A stretch of DNA of 64,000 nt from CAYTLW01 sp964438735 (GTDB lineage Bacteria; Myxococcota_A; UBA9042). Position 1 is the first letter of the stretch. Every line of letters begins with the position of its first letter. Below, piece by piece: positions 31,414 to 41,299 of this stretch. A program made the position numbers and the translations under genes. The notes under the pieces are model-generated. The model had not been told where the DNA came from, ran no database searches, and saw nothing but the letters and a program-made list of their open reading frames with translations. The DNA lies in NCBI GenBank assembly GCA_964438735.1, contig CAYTLW010000022.1, forward strand, positions 1 to 64,000, read 5' to 3'.

Positions 31414-34400
31414 TTACTGCACCAGGTAGTTCAATTCCACCCAGGACACGACCGGTGTGGCGGCTCCATTGCCGTTGAACAGCAGCCGGTAGTAGAAGGG
31501 CCCCTTCTTCCACGGCAGTTTGGCCAGCGACAGGGACTTGGTGCCGTTGCCGAGGCTCGTGGTGGTGTTCTTGGCGCCGGCGGCGCTGTACCAGGTGCTG
31601 TTATTCGGGCTGAACTGGATGCGCGCAGCGGTGCCACCCGGCAGCGAGGTCAACGCGTAGTTGAAGGCGTATAGCCCCACCACACCCTTTTTGCCGGCCA
31701 GCAGGTCGACGCTGCTGGCGACGCCCGCCTTTTGCCATGCCGCGGTCTTGCTCTTGTTGAAGCCCGGTACCGATGTGCCCGCGACGGACTTGCTGTAGCG
31801 CACCGCAACGCGGCCCACGCCGCCGTTGCCGCCCCGGTTTTCGTTGCGACCGGCCGAGCCGGTCGGCCCGCCATCGGCGCGCACCTTGCTGCTGCCCAGG
31901 CTGATGGTATGCCCGCCGATGAGGATCGAGCCGCCAGCGCCGCTGCCGCCGCCGCCGGTCTCGCCGTTGCCATGGCCGCCCTTGGCGCCACGTGCGGTGA
32001 TGCTGCCACTGAGCGCGATGTTGCCGGCGAAGAGCATGACGATGCCGCCGCCGGGGCTGCCGGCGCCGCCGCTGTCGGGGTTGTCGCCGTCGACACCGCC
32101 GCTGCCGCCGCTGGCACCCATGTACAGCCGGGTCAGGCTCGAGTTGCCGTAGGTCTTGCCGCCTTCGGCCGTCTTCTTGCCGAACGACCAGCCGCCACCG
32201 CACTGGTGGAAGGCCGCGTAGCCGTTGTGGCCGCCGCTGGCGTGGCCACCGCCGCCGGCACCGTTGCCGGAGTGGCACCACTCGGCGTCACCGCCGCCGC
32301 CGCCGCCGTGGCTCTGTTGCCAGGTGCGATACTGGCCGTAGCCGCTGTTGGGGCTCTCACCGCGCCATCCGCCACCCCACTTGGTCTTTGTCTTCACTCC
32401 CGGAGCGCCTCGATACCCCCGGCTATCGGCGCGAATGCTGCCCTGCACGGTCAACGTGCCGCTGGCTCGGAAGGCGATGATGCCGCCGCGGCTGCCATCC
32501 CAACTACGGGTGTCGATGACGCCCTTGCTGCCGACGGTGACGTCCTTGTAGTTGGGCACCCGCTGGACCACCACCCGCTGGCCGCTCAGGTTGCTGTTGG
32601 CGGAGATGCCGTAGGTCTGGGTCAGCTTGTCCAGACAGGTGATGGTGCTGCCGGTGGCTGTGGTCACCTGGCAGAACTCGTATCGGCCCACATTCTTGGA
32701 GTTCGAGCCCGGCGCGTGCTGGTTGATCAACAGCACCTCGTCGCCGGCGGCGATGCTCTGCTGCACCTGGTTGCTCGGCGTGCCGCCGGTGCCGGTGCCG
32801 CCGATGGTGATGGTATTGCTGCCCAGCTTGCTGACCGCGAAGGCCTCGCCATCGGCCCGCTTGCGCCCCTTCTTCAAGATCGACGTCTGGATGTTGACGC
32901 TGCCGTTGACCACGATCGAGCCGTCTGCCCCGTCGCCGAAGTGCAACACCGGCTGCAGGCTCAGCACGCCGCCTGACACCCGCACGGACGCGGTCTTGCC
33001 GCCGTCGAGCAGCTTGCTGTCGTTGTAGGGGTCGACCACCGCGTGGCGGGTGCACGCCTTGCCGTCGCCGCTGTAGCCGGGCTTGCAGGCGCAGGAGAAG
33101 CTGCCCGGCTTGTTGGTGCAGATGGCGTTCTTGTGGCAGCCGCCGTTGTTGCTCTTGCACTCGTTGACATCGGTGCAGGTGAAGCCGTCGCCGCTGTAGC
33201 CGGCGTTGCACTTGCACACGGGCGACTTGTTGGCGGCCACGCAGAGGGCCGTTTTGGCGCAGCCGACGGGGCCGATCTTGCATTTGCCCTGGGAGCAGAC
33301 GTCGCCCTTGGTGCAGCCATTGCCGTCGCTGCAGGGTTTGCTGTTGAAGTTGTGTACGCAGCCCGTCTTGGCGTTGCAGCTGTCGTCGGTGCAGGGATTG
33401 CCATCGTCGCAACTGACTTTCTTGCCCGCGATGCACTTCTTGGCAGCGCAGACGTCGCCGATGGTGCACACCGAGCCGTCGTCACAGGGCGCCTTGTTGG
33501 CGCTGACCTGGCAGCCCTTGAGCGGATGGCAGAGCTCGCTGGTGCAGACATTGCCATCTGCGCAGCTCTTGGCCCCGCCCGGCAGGCAGAGTCCGGCCTT
33601 GCATACATCCTTGACCGTGCAGACGTTGCCGTCGCTGCAGGAGGCGGTGTTGGCGGCGTGCTTGCAGCCGGCTTTGGCGTCGCAGCTGTCGTTGGTGCAG
33701 GGGTTGCCGTCGTTGCAGCTCTGCTTGGTGCCAGCGACACATTTGCCGCCCTTGCAGCCGTCGGCCACGGTGCAGACTGAACCGTCTGAACAGGGCGCGC
33801 TGTTGTTGGCCTTGGTGCAGCCGGTCTTGGGATTGCAGGACTCGGTGGTGCAGACGTTGCCGTCATCGCAGGCGCTGGGCGCTGCCGGCGTGCAGGTGCC
33901 CGACTTGCAAGCATCCCCGGTGGTGCAGGCGTTGTTGTCGTTGCACTTCTTGGTGTTGTTGTTGAATACGCAGCCCTGGCTGCCTTTGCACGAGTCGTCG
34001 GTGCAGGGGTTGCCGTCATTGCAGTTCAGGGCCGCCCCGCCGGCGCATTTGCCGCCCTTGCAGGTGTCGGCCAGCGTGCAGGCGCTGCCGTCATCGCAGG
34101 GCAGGGTGTTGGGGGTCTGCGCGCAGCCGGTCTTGGCGTCGCAGCTGTCGGTCGTGCAGGGGTTGCTGTCGGCGCAGGGCTTCTGGGCTCCGGGAACGCA
34201 GAGCGAGGCGGCGCAGGTGTCGGCGACGGTACAGACGTTGTTGTCGGTGCACGGCTTGGTATTGGCCACGTGGCCGCAACCCTTGAGCTTGTCGCAGCTG
34301 TCGTCGGTGCACGGATTCTCGTCGTTGCAGCCCAGCTTGGCTTTGGCGACGCAGGCGCTGTTGGCGCAGTGGTCGCCGGTGGTGCAGGCGTCGCCGTCGG

Positions 34401-36252
34401 TGCAGGGGGCGCTGTTGGCGGCGTGCTGACAGGCCTTGTCGGGGTCGCAGCTGTCGTCGGTGCACGGGTTGTTGTCGTCGCATACGGTGGCCGGCCCTGG
34501 GATGCACAACGTGTCGCCGCAGAGGTCGCCGACGGTGCAGACGTTGTTGTCGGTGCACTTGAGCTTGTTGGCCACGTGGCCACACCCTTTGTCCGCGTCG
34601 CAGGTATCGTCGGTGCAGGGGTTTTCGTCATCGCAGTTGATCTTCTTGGCGCCCGCGCAGGCGCCCTTGGCGCAGACATCGCCAGCGGTGCATACGCTGC
34701 CATCGTCGCAGGGCAGCGTATTGTTGGCGGTGGTGCAGCCGGACTTGGGGTCGCAGCTGTCGGTTGTGCAGGGGTTGTCGTCAGCGCAGACCGTCGCCGC
34801 GCCGGGCAGGCAGACACCAGCCTTGCAGCTATCGCCGATGGTGCAGGCGTTGGCGTCGCTGCAGTCGGCGCTGTTGTCTTCGTGGGTGCAGCCGGTCTTG
34901 GCGTCGCAGGCGTCGTCGGTGCAGGGATTGCCGTCTGCACAGGCGATCGCCTGTCCGGCGCAGGCGCCCTTGGCGCAGGTGTCCGCCTTGGTGCAGAGGG
35001 TGCCGTCATCGCAAGGCAGGGTGTTGTTGGTGGTGGTGCAGCCGGATTTGGGGTCGCAGGCGTCGTCGGTGCACGGGTTGTCGTCGTTGCAGACCTTGGC
35101 CTCGCCCGGCACGCACTGGCTGTCGGCGCACGCGTCCTTTAGCGAGCAGACGTCGCCGTCGTCGCACGGCTGGCTGTTGGCCTTCGCCGTGCAGCCGGTC
35201 TTGGCGTCGCAGCTGTCGTCGGTGCATGGATTGCTGTCGTCGCAGGTCTTGGCCGCGCCCTTGCACACGCCGTTGTCACAGGCGTCGGACTCGGTGCAGG
35301 CGTCGCCATCGCTGCAGTCGCCACTGGCCGTGGGGTGCTGGCACTTGCCGCTGACGCAGTTGTCGTAGGTGCACGGTGTGCCGTCGTCGCAGACGCCGGG
35401 CCCGGTCTCGTCGGTCTTGCCGTCGCAGTCGTCATCCAGGTCGTTGCAGGACTCGGTGGCCGCCTGTGGCGCATCGCAGGCGCTCAACCCTTCATCGCCG
35501 CAGCTCCGACTGCCGCTGCAGGTGCCGGCGTCGTTGGCCGCCTCGCAGGTGGTCGACAGGGCCAACTTGGTGGCCCGCTTGCTGCAGGCGCAGGTGCCAT
35601 CATCGCGGATGCACTGCTGCCCTTCGGCCCCATCGGAGCCCTTGGCCGACTCGCAGCCATAGCCCTGCGGGCATGGGTTCTCGGTCGCGCAGGCGTCGGC
35701 GCAGAAGTTGCCGACCAGCACGCCATCGGCCACGTAGGGCACGCAGCGCGCCCCGCCCGCCGACAGGGGGCTGTTGCAGTCGGCGTCGACCGCGCAGGGC
35801 TCGCACAGGCGCACGTGCAGGGGCACGCACATGCTGATGACGTCTCCGCCGCCCGCCGATACCGAGGCACACTCGAATCCCTCAGGGCAGTTGTCGACGC
35901 AGGACTTGCTGCAGACCTTGCCGTCGGCCGTCTCCACGCAGAGCGCCGAGTCGCAGGCATCGTTGTCGGTGCAGGTGCAGCCGAAGCCGGAGCAGACGCC
36001 CGTGTCGACGCCCACGCCACCGTCGACGGCATCTTCTTCGCTGCTGTCATTCAACGGAACGACATCGGGCTCGTCGTCGACGTCTGCGGGATCGCCGCCA
36101 TCGGCCGATCCGATGGTGCCATCAACCGTTGCGTCGGCGGTGATGCCGCCATCCTGACTCTCGTCCACGATGGGGTCGTCGCCGCAGGAGGCGATCATCA
36201 GCGTCGGGATCACAACAAAGCAGGTGAAGAGTCGGAATCGCAGCATGTTCAT
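31414..36252 (-). CDS. Giant Cys-rich lipoprotein with EGF and Gly-rich domains
   Basis: 1612 aa, ATG at 36252 after GGGGAGA. Lipobox MIASC (Cys23). The N-terminal Cys-rich region is followed by about 14 pairs (28 half-repeats, residues roughly 285-995). Half A is CxDxNPCTDDSCDAKTGC and half B is CxDGSVCTxxDxCxxGxC. The dimer period is near 50 residues. Two EGF-like modules follow, the second beginning DVNEC (calcium-binding type). The C-terminal ~540 residues are beta- and Gly-rich, with HGGGGGGDAEWC-type segments. It is paralogous to the protein at 22966. A surface adhesin or stalk-like scaffold is likely; function unproven. Confidence 0.88.
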   Translation of the reverse strand: MNMLRFRLFTCFVVIPTLMIASCGDDPIVDESQDGGITADATVDGTIGSADGGDPADVDDEPDVVPLNDSSEEDAVDGGVGVDTGVCSGFGCTCTDNDACDSALCVETADGKVCSKSCVDNCPEGFECASVSAGGGDVISMCVPLHVRLCEPCAVDADCNSPLSAGGARCVPYVADGVLVGNFCADACATENPCPQGYGCESAKGSDGAEGQQCIRDDGTCACSKRATKLALSTTCEAANDAGTCSGSRSCGDEGLSACDAPQAATESCNDLDDDCDGKTDETGPGVCDDGTPCTYDNCVSGKCQHPTASGDCSDGDACTESDACDNGVCKGAAKTCDDSNPCTDDSCDAKTGCTAKANSQPCDDGDVCSLKDACADSQCVPGEAKVCNDDNPCTDDACDPKSGCTTTNNTLPCDDGTLCTKADTCAKGACAGQAIACADGNPCTDDACDAKTGCTHEDNSADCSDANACTIGDSCKAGVCLPGAATVCADDNPCTTDSCDPKSGCTTANNTLPCDDGSVCTAGDVCAKGACAGAKKINCDDENPCTDDTCDADKGCGHVANKLKCTDNNVCTVGDLCGDTLCIPGPATVCDDNNPCTDDSCDPDKACQHAANSAPCTDGDACTTGDHCANSACVAKAKLGCNDENPCTDDSCDKLKGCGHVANTKPCTDNNVCTVADTCAASLCVPGAQKPCADSNPCTTDSCDAKTGCAQTPNTLPCDDGSACTLADTCKGGKCAGGAALNCNDGNPCTDDSCKGSQGCVFNNNTKKCNDNNACTTGDACKSGTCTPAAPSACDDGNVCTTESCNPKTGCTKANNSAPCSDGSVCTVADGCKGGKCVAGTKQSCNDGNPCTNDSCDAKAGCKHAANTASCSDGNVCTVKDVCKAGLCLPGGAKSCADGNVCTSELCHPLKGCQVSANKAPCDDGSVCTIGDVCAAKKCIAGKKVSCDDGNPCTDDSCNAKTGCVHNFNSKPCSDGNGCTKGDVCSQGKCKIGPVGCAKTALCVAANKSPVCKCNAGYSGDGFTCTDVNECKSNNGGCHKNAICTNKPGSFSCACKPGYSGDGKACTRHAVVDPYNDSKLLDGGKTASVRVSGGVLSLQPVLHFGDGADGSIVVNGSVNIQTSILKKGRKRADGEAFAVSKLGSNTITIGGTGTGGTPSNQVQQSIAAGDEVLLINQHAPGSNSKNVGRYEFCQVTTATGSTITCLDKLTQTYGISANSNLSGQRVVVQRVPNYKDVTVGSKGVIDTRSWDGSRGGIIAFRASGTLTVQGSIRADSRGYRGAPGVKTKTKWGGGWRGESPNSGYGQYRTWQQSHGGGGGGDAEWCHSGNGAGGGGHASGGHNGYAAFHQCGGGWSFGKKTAEGGKTYGNSSLTRLYMGASGGSGGVDGDNPDSGGAGSPGGGIVMLFAGNIALSGSITARGAKGGHGNGETGGGGSGAGGSILIGGHTISLGSSKVRADGGPTGSAGRNENRGGNGGVGRVAVRYSKSVAGTSVPGFNKSKTAAWQKAGVASSVDLLAGKKGVVGLYAFNYALTSLPGGTAARIQFSPNNSTWYSAAGAKNTTTSLGNGTKSLSLAKLPWKKGPFYYRLLFNGNGAATPVVSWVELNYLVQ

Positions 36253-36443
36253 GGTCTCCCCATTCGTGGCCATGAGGCTAACAATCCCGTTGCGCGGTCG
36301 CCAGAATTCAAGGCGTTTCCAGAAGATCCTGTTTCACATCTGAATATCGCAAGCATTTCAACACGTGATCCACGTCACAGGATTGTCATGGAGGATGCCA
36401 AACGGGCCTTGATTAAGGACCAAGCGATGATTGTATCTACTAG

Positions 36444-38176
36444 CCCGGCCTTCTCACCCGTTTGAGACTTGGCGCCTCGGAGGCCGCTCTCAGCGGCCGC
36501 CGGGGCCGCCGCCGGGCGGTTTTGGGACGTCGCCGCCGGATCCCGCGCCGAAAATGCCCCCGTATCGCCGAAAACGCTCCGTATTCTGGCCGGAAACGCG
36601 AGGCTGCCCGCCCGTCGCCCTGCGACAGCCCTCGGACTTCGAGATTCTGAGCCGGCGAGCGCCGGCCGACTCTACGGTGGCAGCGCCCAGGCTGCTTGAA
36701 TCTGCGCCAATGCCGTGCGCCACACCGACTGCAGCGGGAACACGCTGCTTAGCGCGACCCGCACGCGGCGGACGCTCACCCTCACGAGCGCGCCGACCTT
36801 GAGCAGGCGCACCCGGATCGTGTTTGTTTGCGCGTTCTCGAGCACCGTTCCGGCCAGGGCCGTGCGGCGGAACTCGACCATCAGCATGTGCGCCACCGCC
36901 GACAGCCAGACGCGGAGTTGATTGCCCCTCATGCTGGAGCTGCTCGCCCGGTCGCCAAACAAGTCCAGTTGCTGTTCCTTGATGCGGTTCTCCATTTCTC
37001 CGCGACCGCAGTACTCCTCTTCGTACAACGTCCTGCCGTCGAAGCGGGCAACGTCGTAGTTGGTCACGATGAAGCGTGGGTTCGCCTTGCCGGGCAGTTG
37101 CTCTGCCTTGGCGATGACCCGCCGCTGGCGGCTCCAGCTGTCCTTGGTGCGGTAGAGCAGCTCGACGAACTCCCGCTCGGACTTGCCGGTTTCGTCATGA
37201 CGAGCCGCGACGGCGGCCAGGTCGTCGGCAATCATCTCCTGGAGGCGTGGGTTGCGGCCCAGACCGATGATGTACTTCAAGCCGTTGGTCTCGCACCAGG
37301 CGAAGATCCCATCGCGTGCGAAGCCGGAGTCGGCGCGAACGACAATCTCGGCGTCCGGCCACCTGTCGCGAAGCAGTGGAACAAGCCACTGGAGAGCGTC
37401 GACGGTGCCCTCGCAGCCATCGATGCCGGACTCTCGAAGTCGAGCCATCAGCACATGCTGGCCACAGAAGATGTAGAGCGGCAGGTAGCAGTAGTGCCGG
37501 TAGTAGCCGTGATAGAAGCGGCCTTCCTGGCCGCCATGCAGCTCGATGTCGCTGGGGTCGAAGTCGAGCACGATGCGCGGCATCGGCCGGTCGCCCTGGG
37601 CGTCGATGAACTCGTCGACAAAGAAGCGTTCGATGTCGGCGTCCCTGGCGACGATCTTCTTGTATCGCGTCTCCCTGCAAGCGTGCTCGGCGGTGAGCTC
37701 GAGTCGGTTGAGGGTACTCTTGCCAGCGAGGGGGTGGCCCTTGTCTCGGTCACGCATCCGGTGCGCACCGGTCACGTCGGCCTTGCCAACGGCGGCGGCG
37801 AATAGCGCGTCGTCGCGCAGCGAGTCATGGTCGTTGAGGTCTTCGTAGCCGGCGCAGAGCGACAGGATCCTCTGGCGCAACATGTCTTCGACCGGGTGCT
37901 CGACGAAGGCCGGACTCCGGTAGTCGGTGAAGCAGGCAGCGAAACGGTTGACGATGCCAACCCTCGCGTCGAGCTCGCCGAGCAGCAGCAGGCCGCCGTC
38001 TGACGACACGCGGCCGGCGTCGAAATCGGCAACCACTTTGCGGCGTCCGACGGGTTGGAAGAGGAGCTGCTGGCTGGTACAGTGTGTGTGCATCGGGCCT
38101 TTCCATGATCAAGTCTCAACACCCTGATCATACTAAGGATCGGCCCGATGTGCTATCAATAGCGTGAGATATGCGG
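36444..38176 (-). mobile_element. IS1380-family insertion sequence, apparently complete
   Basis: 1733 bp bounded by imperfect inverted repeats: CCCGGCCTTCTCACCC at 36444-36459 and, reading inward from the right, CCCGCATATCTCACGC at 38161-38176 (11 of 16 identical). CTAG occurs directly outside each end (36440-36443 and 38177-38180), consistent with a 4-bp target duplication. It carries one intact transposase gene. About 230 bp of non-coding GC-rich DNA separates the transposase stop from the left end. Confidence 0.8.
36672..38093 (-). CDS. IS1380-family transposase
   Basis: 473 aa DDE transposase with no frameshift, so probably active. Family blocks are visible: GRVSSDGGLLLLGELD (first Asp region), VVRADSGFARDGIFAWCE (second Asp) and YCGRGEMENRIKEQQLDLFGDR (catalytic Glu). 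The gene is contained in the inverted-repeat-bounded element. It reads toward the giant lipoprotein gene and away from the decaheme cytochrome, whose leader starts just outside the right end. Confidence 0.95.
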   Translation of the reverse strand: MHTHCTSQQLLFQPVGRRKVVADFDAGRVSSDGGLLLLGELDARVGIVNRFAACFTDYRSPAFVEHPVEDMLRQRILSLCAGYEDLNDHDSLRDDALFAAAVGKADVTGAHRMRDRDKGHPLAGKSTLNRLELTAEHACRETRYKKIVARDADIERFFVDEFIDAQGDRPMPRIVLDFDPSDIELHGGQEGRFYHGYYRHYCYLPLYIFCGQHVLMARLRESGIDGCEGTVDALQWLVPLLRDRWPDAEIVVRADSGFARDGIFAWCETNGLKYIIGLGRNPRLQEMIADDLAAVAARHDETGKSEREFVELLYRTKDSWSRQRRVIAKAEQLPGKANPRFIVTNYDVARFDGRTLYEEEYCGRGEMENRIKEQQLDLFGDRASSSSMRGNQLRVWLSAVAHMLMVEFRRTALAGTVLENAQTNTIRVRLLKVGALVRVSVRRVRVALSSVFPLQSVWRTALAQIQAAWALPP

Positions 38177-38180
38177 GCTA

Positions 38181-38349
38181 GCGGCGACTGTTACCTGCAT
38201 CGTCGCTTCCCATACCGGTCGAGCGCCGGGCGGGAAACAACCTCCTGAAGTGACAGGAGGGGCAAATCGGGCTGGGATCGAGGTGGTCCAGGCCCAGACA
38301 ATCAGTAGTCGAACCCCGGACGGGTTACGGCACTCCAGGAGGTGAGGAG
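38181..38349 (+). promoter_or_regulatory. Structured leader with switchable SD pairing (candidate)
   Basis: CCTCCTG (38241-38247) and CAGGAGG (38254-38260) form a perfect 7-bp hairpin with loop AAGTGA. The same heptamer CAGGAGG recurs at 38336-38342 as the Shine-Dalgarno of the decaheme gene, 7 bp before its ATG. The 5' arm can therefore pair either locally or with the ribosome binding site. Between them are a GGGCTGGGA/TCCAGGCCC stem (about 38269-38295) and an AACCC/GGGTT hairpin (about 38312-38326). This is the layout of a translational switch, but no known riboswitch consensus was recognised. The promoter may lie within this segment or in the IS end. Confidence 0.45.
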
Positions 38350-41274
38350 ATGCGTAAACTGCGTTCTGCCGCATATTTGCGAGCAGTGATGCCTTTGATG
38401 CTGGCGGGGGCGCTGGCTCTGCTGAGCGGCTGCGAAGGCGCCGCAGGCGAGACCGGCCCTGCAGGCACGGATGGGGCTCCCTGTTCAGTCACAGATAACG
38501 GAGACGGGACCAAGACTATCTCCTGCCCCGGCGTCGATGACGTCACCCTCAAAGACGGAAAGGATGGCACCGGCAAGGACGGTGCTGCTGGCAAGGATGG
38601 TGCGCCCGGTGCCAAAGGCGACAAGGGCGATCCTGGTGCCGCCGGTGCCAAGGGCGACAAGGGCGATCCTGGCCCCGCTGGCAAGGATGGCGCAGCCGGC
38701 AAGGCTGGCGCTGCTGGCAAGGATGGTCCGGCCGGCAAGGACGGCGCGGCTGGCAAGGATGGAGCGGCCGGTAAGGATGGCGCCATGGGCGTCAAGGGCC
38801 TGGACATCTCCATCAGTGGCAACCACGGCACCGAGTGGTTGAACAGCACCGGCGAGTTCATGTCCGCCGGCAAGTTCTACGCCAACCTGAAGATCACCAG
38901 CGCCACCGCCGACGACAAGGGCGTCGTGACCGTCAAGTTCACCGTCACCGATACCGCCGAGAAGCCCAATCCCTACACCACGCTGACCAAGATCAACGCA
39001 GCGGTCGCCAAGCTGGTTCCGGCTGGCGGCGGCCAGGCGTTCAACAAGTGGGTGCCCTACATCTACCGCAAGCAGGAAGTGAAGAACTCGGCCAAGAAGA
39101 ACTGGGCGGGTAAAGACGGCGACGTCGAATGGCAGGGCTACCGGGAGAGCAAGGGCAAGCTGACCAACGACGGCAAGGGCATGTACACCTATGTCTTCCA
39201 GACCAACCTGACCAAGGCGGTCAAGGGCGCGCAGGCGATCAAGTACGATCGCAAGCTCACCCACCGCATCACGGTCATGATGGGCGGCCACAGCGGCGCC
39301 ACCGCGGAAGCCTGGTTCGACTTCGTGCCGGCCGGCGGCAAGGTCACCGAGACCCGAAACATCGTCGAGACCAGCGCCTGCCAGGATTGCCATGGCGAGT
39401 ATGACTTCCACGGCCACGGCGGCGACCGCCTGACCCTGGAAGGCTGCAACGTCTGCCACACCGAGGGCAACATCGACCCGCACAGCAAGGAGACCGTGGA
39501 CATGAAGGTCATGATCCACAAGATCCACGCGGGCGCCCAGCTCGCCTCGATCGCCGGCAAAGATGGCATCGTCTTCGACAACCCCGCCACCGAGGTGAAT
39601 GAAGCGGCCGACAACGGCAAGTACGAGATCTACGGCTACAAGGATTACGTACACAGCTGGTGGAAGGTGGGCTTCCCGGCCGTCATCGAGAACTGCCAGA
39701 AGTGCCACAACGGCAAGGGCGCCGACGTGGACAACTGGAAGACCAAGCCCTCGCGTGATGCGTGCGGCTCGTGCCACGACGACATCGACTGGGTCAAGGG
39801 CACCAATCACAAGGCCGGCGCCCAGAAGGACGACAATGGCTGCGCCACCTGCCACCCGGCCAGCGGCAAGGGAATCGCGGTCGTGGAGGCTCACCAGTGG
39901 TACAACAAGCAGCCCAATCACATTCCTGAATTCGACATCACCATGACGGTGTCCAAGCCCAAGAACGGCACCCACTTCGTCACCGGCGAAGCGCCCGTGG
40001 TGACCGTGGTGATGAAGCAGGCCGGCAAGGTCATCGACCACACCAAGCTGGCCAAGGAAGACAAGGCTGAAGGTTGCGTGTGGGAGAAGGAGGGCGACAA
40101 GTGCCCGCCTGGCGACATGAAGCTGTACCGCGACTACCTCTTCGTGCACGGCCCGCGCGCCTACCGCAGCCCGGTGCTGGGCACGGGGGCCCGGATCACC
40201 ATCATGAGCAAGACCGCCGGTCCGTGGGATCTCAGCGGCAAGGACGCCCAGCTGACGGTGATGTTCGACGGCGCCGAGGACCTGTGGGCCATGGACAAGA
40301 CCGGTGGCGACTACATCATCGCCGGTACGGTCAAGGTGGACTTCACCAAAGCCAAGTTCGTCGACGCCAAGAAGGCCACCGCCAAGGAGGTCGTCGACTA
40401 CCTGAACGCCCAGGCGGCGTTCAAGGCGCGCGGCATCGCCTGGCTCGACGCTGGCAAGGTCGCCATTCGCAGTCGCAACATGGGCAAGTTCTTCTCGCTG
40501 CAGTTCGCTGCGGGTGCGGTCAATACCGCCGTCTTTGGCGGCGTGACCGATGAGAAGGCCATGAACGCCTACTACGTCGGCAACCACCTGCTGACCGATG
40601 CCAAGGCCAAGGCGACCGCGGGCAGCATCACCTACACCCTGGATCCGGTCGATGACCTCAAGCCCGGCACCTACGTGGCCAGCGTCGAGATCGCAGACCG
40701 CGGCCGCAAGAGCGCGACCGACTACTTCACGCCCTCGGTGGCCAAGGTCACCTTCAACGTGAAGCAGGCCGACGAGGAGCTACCCATCGCACGCAACTGC
40801 GATACCTGCCACCAGTCGGCGGACGGCAAGGGGTTGGTGACCAGCTTCTCGCGTCACTACAAAATGTACGACGACACGGCCATGGATCAATGCGGCGCCT
40901 GCCACGACTACCAGTCGCGCAAGCCCGAGGGTGACTTCGACGGCGCCAAGACCATGAATCGCCGGCTGCACGGCATCCACTTCGGCGCGAACCTCAACTT
41001 CCCGCTCAAGACCGTCTGGTACGGCGGCGGAGATCCGGTCAAGGGCCGCAACTGGGACATCACGCTGCCCCAGGACGTGCGCAACTGCGAGGTCTGCCAC
41101 GACAGCAAGACCAGCGGCACCTGGGCGACGAATCCCAATCGCCTGGCCTGTTGGGGCTGCCACGACTCGCTCGAGGCCCAGGCCCACTACAAGGTCATGA
41201 CCTGGGATCCGACCCCGGCCAGTCCTTGGAATGGCGATGAGGTCGAGTCCTGCAAGGCTTGCCACGTCAACTAG
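38350..41274 (+). CDS. OmcA/MtrC-family decaheme cytochrome, collagen-like stalk
   Basis: 974 aa outer-surface lipoprotein (lipobox LLSGC, Cys28). Residues about 70-150 are a collagen-like Gly-X-Y run rich in GKDGAA and GDKGDPG. A beta-domain follows, then ten CxxCH heme sites in two groups of five: CQDCH (344), CNVCH, CQKCH, CGSCH, CATCH, then CDTCH, CGACH, CEVCH, CWGCH, CKACH (968). This is the pentaheme-beta-pentaheme plan of OmcA/MtrC proteins, which pass electrons from the cell to extracellular minerals or partners. Strong AGGAGG site. The collagen-like insert between lipid anchor and heme domains is unusual. Co-located with a lipoprotein PPIase. Confidence 0.93.
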   Translation: MRKLRSAAYLRAVMPLMLAGALALLSGCEGAAGETGPAGTDGAPCSVTDNGDGTKTISCPGVDDVTLKDGKDGTGKDGAAGKDGAPGAKGDKGDPGAAGAKGDKGDPGPAGKDGAAGKAGAAGKDGPAGKDGAAGKDGAAGKDGAMGVKGLDISISGNHGTEWLNSTGEFMSAGKFYANLKITSATADDKGVVTVKFTVTDTAEKPNPYTTLTKINAAVAKLVPAGGGQAFNKWVPYIYRKQEVKNSAKKNWAGKDGDVEWQGYRESKGKLTNDGKGMYTYVFQTNLTKAVKGAQAIKYDRKLTHRITVMMGGHSGATAEAWFDFVPAGGKVTETRNIVETSACQDCHGEYDFHGHGGDRLTLEGCNVCHTEGNIDPHSKETVDMKVMIHKIHAGAQLASIAGKDGIVFDNPATEVNEAADNGKYEIYGYKDYVHSWWKVGFPAVIENCQKCHNGKGADVDNWKTKPSRDACGSCHDDIDWVKGTNHKAGAQKDDNGCATCHPASGKGIAVVEAHQWYNKQPNHIPEFDITMTVSKPKNGTHFVTGEAPVVTVVMKQAGKVIDHTKLAKEDKAEGCVWEKEGDKCPPGDMKLYRDYLFVHGPRAYRSPVLGTGARITIMSKTAGPWDLSGKDAQLTVMFDGAEDLWAMDKTGGDYIIAGTVKVDFTKAKFVDAKKATAKEVVDYLNAQAAFKARGIAWLDAGKVAIRSRNMGKFFSLQFAAGAVNTAVFGGVTDEKAMNAYYVGNHLLTDAKAKATAGSITYTLDPVDDLKPGTYVASVEIADRGRKSATDYFTPSVAKVTFNVKQADEELPIARNCDTCHQSADGKGLVTSFSRHYKMYDDTAMDQCGACHDYQSRKPEGDFDGAKTMNRRLHGIHFGANLNFPLKTVWYGGGDPVKGRNWDITLPQDVRNCEVCHDSKTSGTWATNPNRLACWGCHDSLEAQAHYKVMTWDPTPASPWNGDEVESCKACHVN
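38557..38799 (+). repeat. Collagen-like Gly-X-Y coding repeat
   Basis: About 27 consecutive Gly-X-Y triplets, with recurring 18-bp DNA units coding GKDGAA and GAKGDKGDP. Such arrays form trimeric collagen-like helices in bacterial surface proteins. Here they would space the heme domains from the membrane anchor. The near-identical units make length variation likely. Confidence 0.85.
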
Positions 41275-41299
41275 TCTGAGGCTACAACGAGGGCCCCGC

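Noticed and set aside
33260..35400. Regular repeats that could be mistaken for a CRISPR array
   Set aside because: Period is about 150 bp, the units are diverged and in frame, and they encode C-x-D-x-x-x-C-T modules. No cas genes are present.
38254..38330. GEMM-I (c-di-GMP) riboswitch
   Set aside because: GGGCAAA is present, but the essential CGCAAAGC block and the second tetraloop-receptor arrangement are missing. Kept only as an unclassified leader.
38485..40587. 700-codon minus-strand frame opposite the decaheme cytochrome
   Set aside because: Shadow frame of Val/Leu/His-rich composition without motifs. The plus strand has a lipobox and ten CxxCH sites.
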